DNA of 64,000 nucleotides. Source: Cristatella mucedo. Taxonomy: Eukaryota > Bryozoa > Phylactolaemata > Cristatellidae. The position numbers were made by a program, and so were the translations under genes. The notes below the pieces were generated by a model. That model saw only the letters and a program-made list of their open reading frames with translations, did no database searches and had not been told where the DNA came from. Positions 27,379 through 37,669 of this stretch are shown here, piece after piece. The stretch lies in NCBI GenBank assembly GCA_009760855.2, contig WPIO01000139.1:498001-562000 (forward strand), written 5' to 3'. The first letter of the stretch is position 1; every line of letters begins with the position of its first letter.

Positions 27379-28148
27379 TAGCCTTCAGACAGCGTTTATG
27401 TTCAAATACATGCTTTCTAGACTCACGCAAGGACGAAACTCTCTTGCACCGCACGGTAGCGACGCGCTGCGCACACCCGTTCCGTCCTACTCTGTGTGAC
27501 GAAGATAGCGGCCGGATTATATTATAATAATACTAATAATAATAATCCTACTCGCGCGCCCAGATTTGCGGCGGTATAACGTGGACGTGTCGTTATTTAG
27601 CACACATTGACTAGTGCAAGAAATTTACGTAGGGTGCTGCGAAAATTTTAGCATAGACAATACACACGACCGTGACACTGCGCCAGTCTGGCTCAATTTA
27701 GGGGCACACAAGAACTGCTCTTTGGGGAAAACTCTCGTTTCCTTAAGCAGTGAGCAAAAGAGGACCAGCTGAGTGATGAGATAGCCAGGGCTTAACCGCG
27801 GAAGCTCTTGGCCTAGTTGGGGCGATTCGGCCGGTCGAATCGGTCAGCCATGCTCAGGAGTTGCTGATTGATGTCGGTTGGCAAGTCAAACTCGGCCATA
27901 ACTCTATCCAATAAGAATCATGTGCAACCTTTCCGACATTCAAACTGGACGGCGTTGCTTATCCGGTGGTCTAGTGACTTTATTAATTGCTTACCTTTAT
28001 AGCCCACGGTGCCTGGCCCGGTACCACTAAGCTCTTGCCCAATTGCCCTGGCAAGCTATTTAAGAGTAGGACGACGCTCGCTCAAGAGTTTGTTCTACGT
28101 CTTGGGCTTGACCTTTGGCTCGGTTCCGACGCTATCACTCGAAGTTGC
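27379..28148. other. No recognisable gene
   Basis: A short AAT-rich run lies near 27520-27546. Otherwise I see nothing supported. Confidence 0.35.
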
Positions 28149-28580
<432 letters not shown>

Positions 28581-28749
28581 AAGTTACAACGACTTGTCCC
28601 TCGCAGCAAATAAAACTAAATAATGTGCAACTTTTTCAAAACACGCTGAGGCAAACATTATATGGTCATCAAGCACAGTCATTATAACGTATTTCAAAAA
28701 TAGTTACTATTCTATAAGACTGAACATCCTTTCTTTATCATCGAAAGGT

Positions 28750-29460
28750 TTTCTTATCGCTCTTGTTAAGTTTAGTGCTTGCTCGGCGGTTATACGTATT
28801 CCAGTGGAGTGCCACAGGGGTCTGTTCCCGACCCTTTGCTGTTCGCCATTTATACCATCGTTTCAACCGAGCCTCTTGGAAAAGTGATTTGAACCCATTG
28901 AATTATCTAACGCCGATATGTTGGCAATTCTTAGATGTATTTGTCATTTAAACCAGCGGAATCCGTTACAGCAATTGATAAACTTAATGATAGCCTTGAA
29001 AGCACTCGATTAATAATTCCGGTCATAATCCTTCAACTAAACGTCAATGAATGCAAATGCTTATTCACAAGACACCCCAATCGTGCGGCTAGACTAGGAG
29101 AATTGGCTCTCTTTATATGTAATGAGCTAGCCATCACGCTCAATTCATACTCCCAGGTTATGTCGTGGCTGAGTTACTACAATCTCATTTTGGCTGATCA
29201 ACCAAAAAGCCATTACGCAACTGCACCTGGTGATGAATATGACCGCAAGCCTTGTCTTAAAATCCCATATTTTCAGCTATGTATCTCTTTTGCTATTAGA
29301 GCTGCAATGGCTTACAAGTCAATCTAGTGTAACAGAGATCAATTCTTACTGTGACCCACAAGTCTCGCTACGACTTTGCCCCCTCATACCTAGCAGAACT
29401 GCTGAATAAGTTTCAGAATTCTCTCTAACTCAGGTTTTGTATTGAAAATAAATTAGCTTG
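28750..29460 (+). mobile_element. Decayed LINE, RT motif B to C-terminal region
   Basis: The plus strand gives YSSGVPQGSVPDPLLFAIYT (28793-28852), YLSFKPAESVTAIDKLNDSL (28938-28997), a region matching [18 protein letters not shown] (29030-29090), and a C-terminal piece with YDFAPSYLAELLNKF (29367-29412). The YADD box itself is not intact. Frames shift at least twice. It resembles type B. Confidence 0.78.
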
Positions 29461-29574
29461 TATATTTTATGAAATATTGTTAAGATATGTGGTAAAAATA
29501 GTGCCAGCAACTCCGTCTCTAAAAGATTATTCAATGATGCCTGAATCATTTTACGTACCCGATATATATGTAGG

Positions 29575-29610
29575 GTAACTTCTGCTGCATCTGAGTGCAG
29601 CAGAAGTTAC
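29575..29610. repeat. Perfect hairpin, 15-bp stem
   Basis: GTAACTTCTGCTGCA, a 6-base loop (TCTGAG), then TGCAGCAGAAGTTAC. No T-run or coding region is next to it. Confidence 0.9.
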
Positions 29611-32378
29611 GAATGATGTCTACAGCAACAGAGGCTAAGTGAGACCTTTCGGCACACAGGGTCAAAGCTACGAATGGTGCGCCCACCTCGCGTCAAAAGT
29701 TGCTGCAAAATAACTCCTCCAGAGAATAAATCCAAAGAACATACGCTAGTTGGCACACCGAGTCAAGAATGTTTAATTACTTGTACTATAGATACAAGGT
29801 AGCTAACGCAGCTTTAAATTAAATTTATTTTTCTAGCCTTAAATGTGGCAAACTCGTTTATTGCCATTCGAAAGTCAATATTTTCCGGTGGTTCTTTCTC
29901 TGAATAATCTTTTTTATGCTTGGCAATGGCAAATCGGAGAGTCAATCTAGCCAATCATTGATGATGATCAGATAAGACAGGATTGCCATGAACTTGTTAA
30001 AGGGACGCCCAAGACTAGCTACTGAGATAGATCAACGGTGATAAGAACTTGCAGCAAAGCAACTTTCAAATTAGGAAACACATTTTTCTCTATAACTAAA
30101 AATGAATGATATGAGTTCCGGTGTTGTCTTACTTGTAGAGTCGATTGTATTGCAAGAAGCATTTTAAAGGCACGTATTTCCTCGTACAGCTTTATTTCCA
30201 TCAACGTCTGAGCAATAGAAGCCTCTGCGATCTAGACATTGCTGGCAGAGTGCGGTCTATTCAAGTTCAAAAGCTTCTTAATTTCGAGGCGTATTTGTTC
30301 AAATCTTTAGGAATTCTATCTAAATTGGCTTGCAGTTGTATTGTTAGAATGGTACGCGTTTCTTAGGTATTTTGATTTCAGACATGGACCCTAGCCACAT
30401 CCATGCGCTCTCCAGCATTTCGTCAAATAAGCTTGAGTAGCGGCTGGAGGGCCTCATGACTGAGAAAAGATTAAAAGAGTAATGCGAAGCCCAAAGTACG
30501 GGTTAATAGATTCGTAGAAAACCTGCGTGGATACGCGGATGACAGCCAGTCTATCTACTGCAAGACAGTCACACTATAGCTAATATCATTGCCGTAGTTA
30601 TCATGGGAGCCAAGATATTTTAATCCGGCTTAAATTATTCTGGAGAGCCGTGATTTTTTCTTGAAGCTGCGCGCTACACAGTCGACTTTCCTCATATCTC
30701 AGCTACGACTCTGTACAAACTAGCGGCTGTTTTCTCTCATTTTTTTGGGCTCCTATTTCATTAGATTTTGGGTGCTAAAGCTAAATCAAGCGACGGTGAA
30801 GATCTATGAGCTGCTTCTACTTTTAAGTTACTCTGTGGTACCTGCTGGCAAATCAAAATCTCGGTTATGTCACACGTAAATAGCATAAAGCGGCTTAGGA
30901 TCCCTCACTCTAGTTTCTCGAGGCTTACAGCTCAAGTCTCTGTTTATGAGATTTAATGAATTCTTGCCATCGCCTCAACAGTATATACACCGAGACCATA
31001 ACGTCAGTCTCATCCCCAGCTGTCGCGACCAGTGGTTTAGGAGTGTCCTGATTTCGGTTGCCATAAGCAAAGACAGTAGCAAATAACTCTACACATTCAG
31101 AAGGCGATTATTCATTAAGATCTGTGTGTCTTGTCGAATCATCTACGTGGTAAATATAGATGTTTCCGCTGTATTTTCTGCATTTGTGTATGTGTATGCC
31201 TTTGTGTATGGGCCTGCTTTGACAATTTCTCGTGAATAATATTTAAGTTATGAATTCTTTGGGGCAAGTAAACCAAGACTGAAATCTAAAACTAAGATTT
31301 AAAATGTGTACCAGTGACCAAGGAATCAAGAGGTGCTAACTTCTAGGGACTGCAGCTTGTGAGATCTAACAACTTTTTATATAAAGTGACATATTCAGGC
31401 GGTTTAAAATGTAATACTGCACTCAACAAGTAGCTTCAATAAGTGCATTCTGCACTCCTCTCGGGTTGGAAAGACATTCTCAGCGTTGTAAGCATCGCTC
31501 ATAACTTTGGAAGCCTTAATCTATTTCAATATAGAACCGAATTATAAACGTGCTACGGCAAATTTTTAGCAGACATTACTACCTTTGTAGATCAGCACGG
31601 GCTTCGATTAGAAAGCTACCTTAAGCTAGTCTCGACCATGTCACAACTGACTGCAATCGATTTATTTTAAGAACTAAAGAGGAATGTTCAAGGGAGACAT
31701 TCCTTTTGAAGTTGCGAATTTATTTTCAACAACTGACGTACAATAGTGATGCATGAGATTGTTCTAATGAAGCTATATTCATACTTACTAATTTATTCGT
31801 TACAGCAGTATTTGTAAAATGGTTGAAATCTATTATATGTACAAATTTGAAACTCCAAAAATACTCTAACAATTAGAGGTCGCGCGCTGAGTCCTGCCTC
31901 GACTGATAGGACAAGTAGACAAACTTAAGGCTTCAATTCTCGTTCGGAGAAAGCTTTGGTTTATTTAAATGGATATTGCCAAGGTAAATGTGGCAATTGC
32001 CTCAACAACGCGCTCAGTAATCACAAGTCCTATACTCACTAAGTGGGGCACCGAGATAGGCCGTAGTTACTTTACATTTATTCTAGTGATACAACTTATA
32101 CACATTAATTAATTTTTAAAAAATAATGCACCTCATAAAATCGAACATCTATCTTAACTGGTCCGGCAGGATTGGCTGCTGAGCAGGAAGGGCGTAGTTA
32201 AGAAACTAATGCTCGGTAAATTAATTTTTAAGCATCATCTCCGAGTCTTACTCTATAAATCACCGCTGAAGTAACTGCTGCGATAACTTGCAGAATGCCA
32301 CACTAGGAATTCTGAATGGCTCTTGTTAAGATATGCCTAAATTGGAACAGTATTTCCTTAAAGGTTGTTTAGTCAACT
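29611..32378. other. Featureless AT-rich stretch
   Basis: Nearly 2.8 kb with almost no frames over 60 codons, no microsatellite and no match to the repeat families described here. It is probably intergenic or intronic. Confidence 0.45.
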
Positions 32379-32398
32379 CCTGTTTGTCGACAAACAGG
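32379..32398. repeat. 20-bp perfect palindrome
   Basis: CCTGTTTGTCGACAAACAGG equals its own reverse complement. It is followed after five bases by another ACCTGTTTG. Function unknown. Confidence 0.9.
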
Positions 32399-32431
32399 CT
32401 ACACCTGTTTGCCGATGCCCACAGTCACTGC

Positions 32432-32681
32432 CAATTTGACTCAATCTTAAATATGTATGTATCGCTTTTTGATATACTTTCTTATAAACTCTATTGATGC
32501 GTGGGTATATCATTTGTATGTATTTAAATGGCGGAACGCACCTATTTTGTAGTCAATTTGACTCAATCTTAAATTTATATTTATCGCTATTTGATATACT
32601 TTCTTATAAATTCTATTGAATGCATGGGTGGGATATATATCAATTGTGTGTATTTAAATGGTGGAACGCACCTATTTTGTA
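32432..32681. repeat. Tandem duplication, about 122-bp unit
   Basis: Both units start with CAATTTGACTCAATCTTAAA and end with GAACGCACCTATTTTGTA. They differ at scattered positions and by a few small indels (second unit about 128 bases). It is an old local duplication with no coding content. Confidence 0.95.
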
Positions 32682-33954
32682 TCCAGGTCTATGAGTCCAG
32701 AGTGTCTATGCAGCGACTTTGAGGACGTGAATGAAGGTGCAAAATGAAGGGAAGCTTGTGGTAACAACAACCTTAACGGCACCGCGGTCAGCATCTCACA
32801 AACAGATCCTTGCCAAGACCTAGCGCATTTCTTTTCTAGCTTCACTGTCGGTAAGATATTTTATTATTTATATGTTTAAAGATATTTAAAATCAGATCAG
32901 CCTATCCTCAAGATAACCAACGTCACAACGAGGCACTTCAACTTCCATTCTATGCTCTGCCTCAATCATGACCATCAAGCTCGCCCCTATGCACCTTTCC
33001 ACCACGTCCTCGTGTTTAACCTCGTATGTATCCCAAATTCCAGGCACTTTACGATATTTTGGCGCTGCAGCCTATTCGTTTGAGAACTAAGGGTAGGCAG
33101 TTTCTCTTTTTCTTGTGCAATTAATACAGCGGAAGTGATGCAAGTGCACCTACGAGGTCAGCAGCTGTCATGACAGGCACGACTGGAGCACTAATAATCT
33201 ACCCGCGTGGTACTCTTCTCATGCACACTTTCAGCTGCACGATTTTCGGCTTTCAGCTTGCTATAAATGATGAAATAAATAATAAAATTTACGTCTTTGT
33301 ATGGAACCTTGAGAGAACAATATATCTTTGGTGTAAGCATCAAATGCTATGAGGGTGTTATGGGTGAACCGTCAGAACTGGCTAGCGACAAAAAGCAACT
33401 GAAGGATGAATAATCACATCAAAGAGACAACTGAAGCATTAAATACCGTACTACTATTGCACCCGGATGATTTAATACGCTAGCGAATAAGCTCACGCTT
33501 TCCATCAGCTAGCCTTCTGCTCTTAATTGCTGGTTAATGTCACCACTAAGCACAAGAGTCTACCTGGATTGAGTTACTTGTGAGCTGATATATCTCTCAA
33601 TAGCATCAATCCGTTCTCTCACGCGTGAAATGATCACATTTCGAGATAATGCGTGATACTCCAGCTTGATTGCTCAGGGAAGTACTATTATTGGTTAGCA
33701 AGCAGCAGCATTTTACCACAATGTGTGTTTCGAATATTTGAGCAATCAACAAGCCACAATGTAAATAGGGCAGCCGTTCGCACATGTGAGCAGAGCTGGA
33801 TAGTTTCTGCCATTACTTACTTTTCATTTGAATGCGCCACAAGTTCACTCGGTGTTTCACTTGCTTAACAAAAGTCCGCGCTCAGGTCCTTCGACGACCG
33901 CCGGTTTACTCCCTGGCAGTGACATCCTCGTTCGATCTACAGCTAGTTTATTTC
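32682..33954. other. No recognisable gene
   Basis: Only short frames, no repeats matched. Confidence 0.35.
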
Positions 33955-34076
33955 TGGTTTATTACATTATTACTATTTATTATTATTTTTATATTTATTA
34001 TTCATTTATTTTTATTTTAGTTTATTTAGTTTATTTATTAGTTTATTTATTTAGTTTATTATTTATTACATTATTA
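33955..34076. repeat. AT-rich low-complexity run (TTTA/TTA)
   Basis: Irregular TTTATT, TTTAG and TTATTA units for about 120 bases, running into the palindrome at 34077. Confidence 0.9.
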
Positions 34077-34111
34077 CAGAAATAAACTTTAAACTTTAAA
34101 GTTTATTTCTG
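34077..34111. repeat. Perfect hairpin, 17-bp stem
   Basis: CAGAAATAAACTTTAAA, one base (C), then its exact reverse complement. The stem sits directly at the end of the AT-rich run. Confidence 0.93.
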
Positions 34112-34172
34112 GCACTGTGGAATGGACGAAAGTAAGCCTTGGGCCTGATCATCGGGAAAAAGGCTCGTTGAG

Positions 34173-34225
34173 CAACAGGCAGCAGCAGCAGCAGCCCGTC
34201 TATCGGCTGCTGCTGCTGCCTGTTG
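34173..34225. repeat. CAG/CTG hairpin
   Basis: CAACAGGC followed by AGC repeats, an eight-base spacer, then the complementary CTG repeats and GCCTGTTG. The left arm has one more CAG unit than the right arm. The unique ends (CAACAGGC/GCCTGTTG) pair too, so this is an inverted repeat and not just two triplet runs. Confidence 0.9.
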
Positions 34226-34423
34226 ACTAGGGCTCTGTCGGCCGCAGTGGCCGCCAGAGCGCTCGGGCGGCTCGTTCTGCACCGGCGTTCGTCCTACCGT
34301 TTCGCGAGCATTGGTCTACTGATGCACCAACTGTACACAGCTTCGCAGTCGGTAGACGGACTCAGTCAACAGGAAATGCGGCACTAGCCAAGTCGCAGCA
34401 ACGTCACATGCCACTACTATTGT

Positions 34424-34545
34424 AATGTAATGTAATGTATCTCCGTCAGTAACTCCACAAAGTCATAAAGACCATGTGGGTGTTACGCAGGAGAGTTTTG
34501 TATAGCACACTCACAGCCTAAGCGGCTTTCGGTACGCATTCGGTT
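34424..34545 (-). mobile_element. LINE type B 3' terminus only
   Basis: About 120 bases of the type B end: on plus (TAATG)n, then TATCTCCGTCAGTAACTCC and GCACACTCACAGCCTAAGCG up to GCATTCGGTTT. It shows that the type B tail is a short ACATT repeat. Confidence 0.9.
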
Positions 34546-36355
34546 TATTGATTGACTCCTTGTCTCTCTCCTCTCCGCGTCGACCTCGAATACAGCAGAT
34601 TTAAAGCTCAAACGAGCTCGTCATGTCGTCACACAAGTTCGCTCGTCATCAGAAGGAAAGCAGCAAACGCACCAGAGTGTCTCTAATGAATTTAATAAAC
34701 GACTCAAACTTGCGTTGCCGGTAAGAGCCAAACTGCTTTTTCTAAGAACATATTCCCTTATTGGATGGCTAAGAAGCAAAGAAAAGTGAAGCTGGCAGAA
34801 ACTTAGCAAATTGCAGAGACCGAAAGCTGTTATTATTAAAAAGATTGACAAGTAGCTCAATATCCAATGAACGCCTAAGCGACGTATCAGCACAATGCCT
34901 TGAAGAGACTCTACCGCTAGACCAAGCGTAATCGTCGACTACAGCAAGCGAAAATCTATCGACGTTACCTAACCAGACTGGGCGTCAACTAGCGTCCTCC
35001 AGGAAAGGACTCACACCCCCAGCCTCACAGCGACAGAGCACTAAATGCTTGCATTTAATAAAGAATACTGAGCTCAACACCACAGCTGCACAGAGATTGG
35101 TCAGCAAACATAAATAGACCGTCTTTATTGTGTACTCCCCAGTTGTTATAAGATCAACTGCCAATGCACTTTCAGCAAACAAACCTCTGTAACAATCTCC
35201 CCTCTTTGCTTCATTCAGATCATCCTTCTCTTCTACTAGGGTCTCTCTTGCTGTCTCCACATTTTTATTCTCTTTCAACCATTCTATGACCTTCTTTGTC
35301 CGCCTTTAGCTCTCCGTCATTTGCGAGGAACCGGGCTAGTAGATTGTACAAGCACTCTCCAGCCTGAGAAATCTGGAGAGCTCATCAAAGCTCATCAAAC
35401 TTATGATGCAGAGCTAGTGAAGCGCTGGCATTGGCATTAATTAGAAAATATGCTTACTTTGGTAACCGTCACACGTTGTACAGCACAGAACTAGAGCCGA
35501 AGACGTGTGCCACCAGTTAATTTCACTTCTCACGAACCAGCGGGAAGCGTGACTATCTTTGCCCCACTCGCTCAGCGGAGTCCTGCGACTCCCTTGTCGC
35601 AACAATCACCCATAACACACTCCGACCACGTACCATATTGAGTGTCACAGCCCACTAGTAAAACGATTAGGGTCTGTGCCATCAATTAAACGAAACCTCA
35701 ACTTGAGAAACGTGGTTTAAGTGTCCCCTTTCTTTGTGCTGTCATTTGTTTCATTTCATTTGCTTTCATCTCTTCCATTTGTGCTTATTTGTTTCTAATT
35801 GCCAATTCCAACTAGTCGCTTGTTGTCATTATCTCACCAAAACTTGGGTGTGCTTTAGGCATCTCTCATAGAAAATCCAAAAATCTAGTATCTTGTGCTA
35901 CTGCATTGTAGCCCTTTGAATCGCGTTTAAAAGCGTTCTTATGCTTGACAGAATTCTCCACACGTAACTTTGTAGAGTCTTAGTACGTACACTGGCGATC
36001 AATAAAGAGTACCTCTACAGTAAACCAGAGGCCCGAGTTTAAATTGGAATCCGGCGCTTTAAACATAAGACTGCTGGCAATTTTAGGAAATTTCGAGCCA
36101 TCTATCCCCCACTCAAGAAAATACCGTTAAGTCGCTGGTAGCTATCTATCACCCACTAATTTCAGGCTAACGTTCAAAAGTACTGGATAACGTATGCATA
36201 TTTAATTGTACGTCTTCGTGTGAGAATACTTTCGTGTGAATGGACTGTTCATGAAACTTTAAAATGCCATTATACTAAATCACGCCTCGGAAAACGTGTT
36301 ACGCAGACGAGCACTCACAGACATATTACACAAAAGTGGCGGCGGCAGGTGGCAG
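34546..36355. other. No recognisable gene
   Basis: A run of short minus-strand frames (34621-35278) has no motif I recognise. Confidence 0.35.
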
Positions 36356-36359
36356 CGTT

Positions 36360-36830
36360 GTGGCAGCCGATGCGGCCCACTCAGATGTCTCGTGAGCTCC
36401 CGGCAACTTAGCGGGTAAGCTGCCGCATTGAAGAGAGACACCTGATCCCACGAGCCCATTGGGAGCGGTGACGGTGGAATCTCGATCAGCGAGAAGGGTA
36501 CTAGTGGCCGATCTCCTACCTTCCAGCAGCTCGGGCACAGCCTTTCACTTGTAGTCTGGCTGCCTCGTGATTTTTCAGGATCTGCAAGTGAAACAGGCAT
36601 GCTTTCAAGATTCGCTGATGACCCCATTCGATAAGCAATCTGTGCTTCAAGCACATTATACACCTTACTAATAGATGCAATACTCATTAGCTAGCCTGAA
36701 GAAAATGGCAATGCAAATGTACGAGAAAAAATCGGACTAGTCGGCCCTTCATTAACTTTGTGACTGTTGAGGTCACTTCTGAGCACCAGGGGTCAAAATA
36801 GATACGGCTTTCATCATCGAAGTGTGCTCA
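36360..36830 (+). repeat. Dispersed repeat family D, copy 1
   Basis: It shares an ordered series of blocks with 40690-41035: GTGGCCGAT.TCCT, GGGCACAGCCT, GGCTGCCT, TGTGCTTCAA, CCTGAAGAA.ATGGC.ATGC, GTCGGC and TGAGGTCAC, ending near GGCTTTCAT. Its left part (CGTGAGCTCCCGGCAA) matches 37470-37530. No terminal repeats or coding domain are visible. The minus-strand frame at 36280-36687 lies wholly inside the repeat. Confidence 0.72.
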
Positions 36831-37435
36831 GGTAGCCTAAAGTCAGGCTATATGGAGGGCACTGTTGTCCAATATTGCAATCGGATCGGCTACAGCCTCT
36901 TTATATGATTTTACTCTAAATAAATCCTTCTTAACACCGTTGCTTTGGTATCCAACGTCGTTTTGGCGTCGATGAGAAAGCATGAAATAATTTTTCTTGA
37001 ACGTAATATAATTTAAAAAAAACTTAGGCAAGATTACTTTGACGGCACACTGGCGTTACTAGGCTAGGTAAACCGCTGGTGCAGCCCAATAGCAGTTGTC
37101 TTTGACAGCCATGATTGCAGATATTTGGCTTCCATTGATGTAACTAGAGCACCGAAAGCGACGGGGAGGTAAATGTAACCAGGTAGATCCTCAATGGCTT
37201 CTTAGTTAAGTCGAAGCAAGCGATGGAGTTGTTCCGTCAGCAAGGCCTACTCAGAAGAGAAAATAAACTGGAGCTAAAAGTGTGCACATTGACAGAAAAA
37301 ACTGGCGAGGTGGCCAACTTTTTTTTATTAGTCATTTAAAGCAATATAAAAAATAGTCAGGCTGCTAGGCAGGTAGGCAGGTAGAACAAAAATGCCATCA
37401 GCTGAATTTTTCAATCGAATTAACGAGGTGGACGA
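36831..37435. other. No recognisable gene
   Basis: No repeat match or supported frame. Confidence 0.35.
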
Positions 37436-37439
37436 TTCT

Positions 37440-37640
37440 AATATTAACCACCGAGAGCTGGTTTCCGATGTCGTGTGAGCTCCCGGCAATTCAGCCTGGA
37501 AGCTACCAAATTGGAGCGACACAATTGTTCCCACGCGAGAGCTTTCCTGAAGCTTGCTGTGAAACGTTGACCGGTGGCCGTTACTAAGGTCCGATTCAAA
37601 TTCGAATAGCGTCTGCTGGGTCGGCTCCACGCCGACTTGA
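37440..37640 (+). repeat. Family D, copy 2 (left part)
   Basis: GTCGTGTGAGCTCCCGGCAA, TTCAGCCTGGAAGCTACC and the GGTGGCCG block match 36380-36515 in order. Similarity fades after GGTGGCCG. It lies just upstream of the longest LINE copy. Confidence 0.65.
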
Positions 37641-37669
37641 ATAAAAGCCACTTCATCGGCGTCACGAAG

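Noticed and set aside
34173-34225. Polyglutamine-coding CAG repeat
   Set aside because: The repeat is an inverted hairpin, and no supported exon includes it.
36280-36687. 135-codon minus-strand frame
   Set aside because: It falls within repeat family D, and the homologous region in the copy at 40690-41035 is not open in the same frame.
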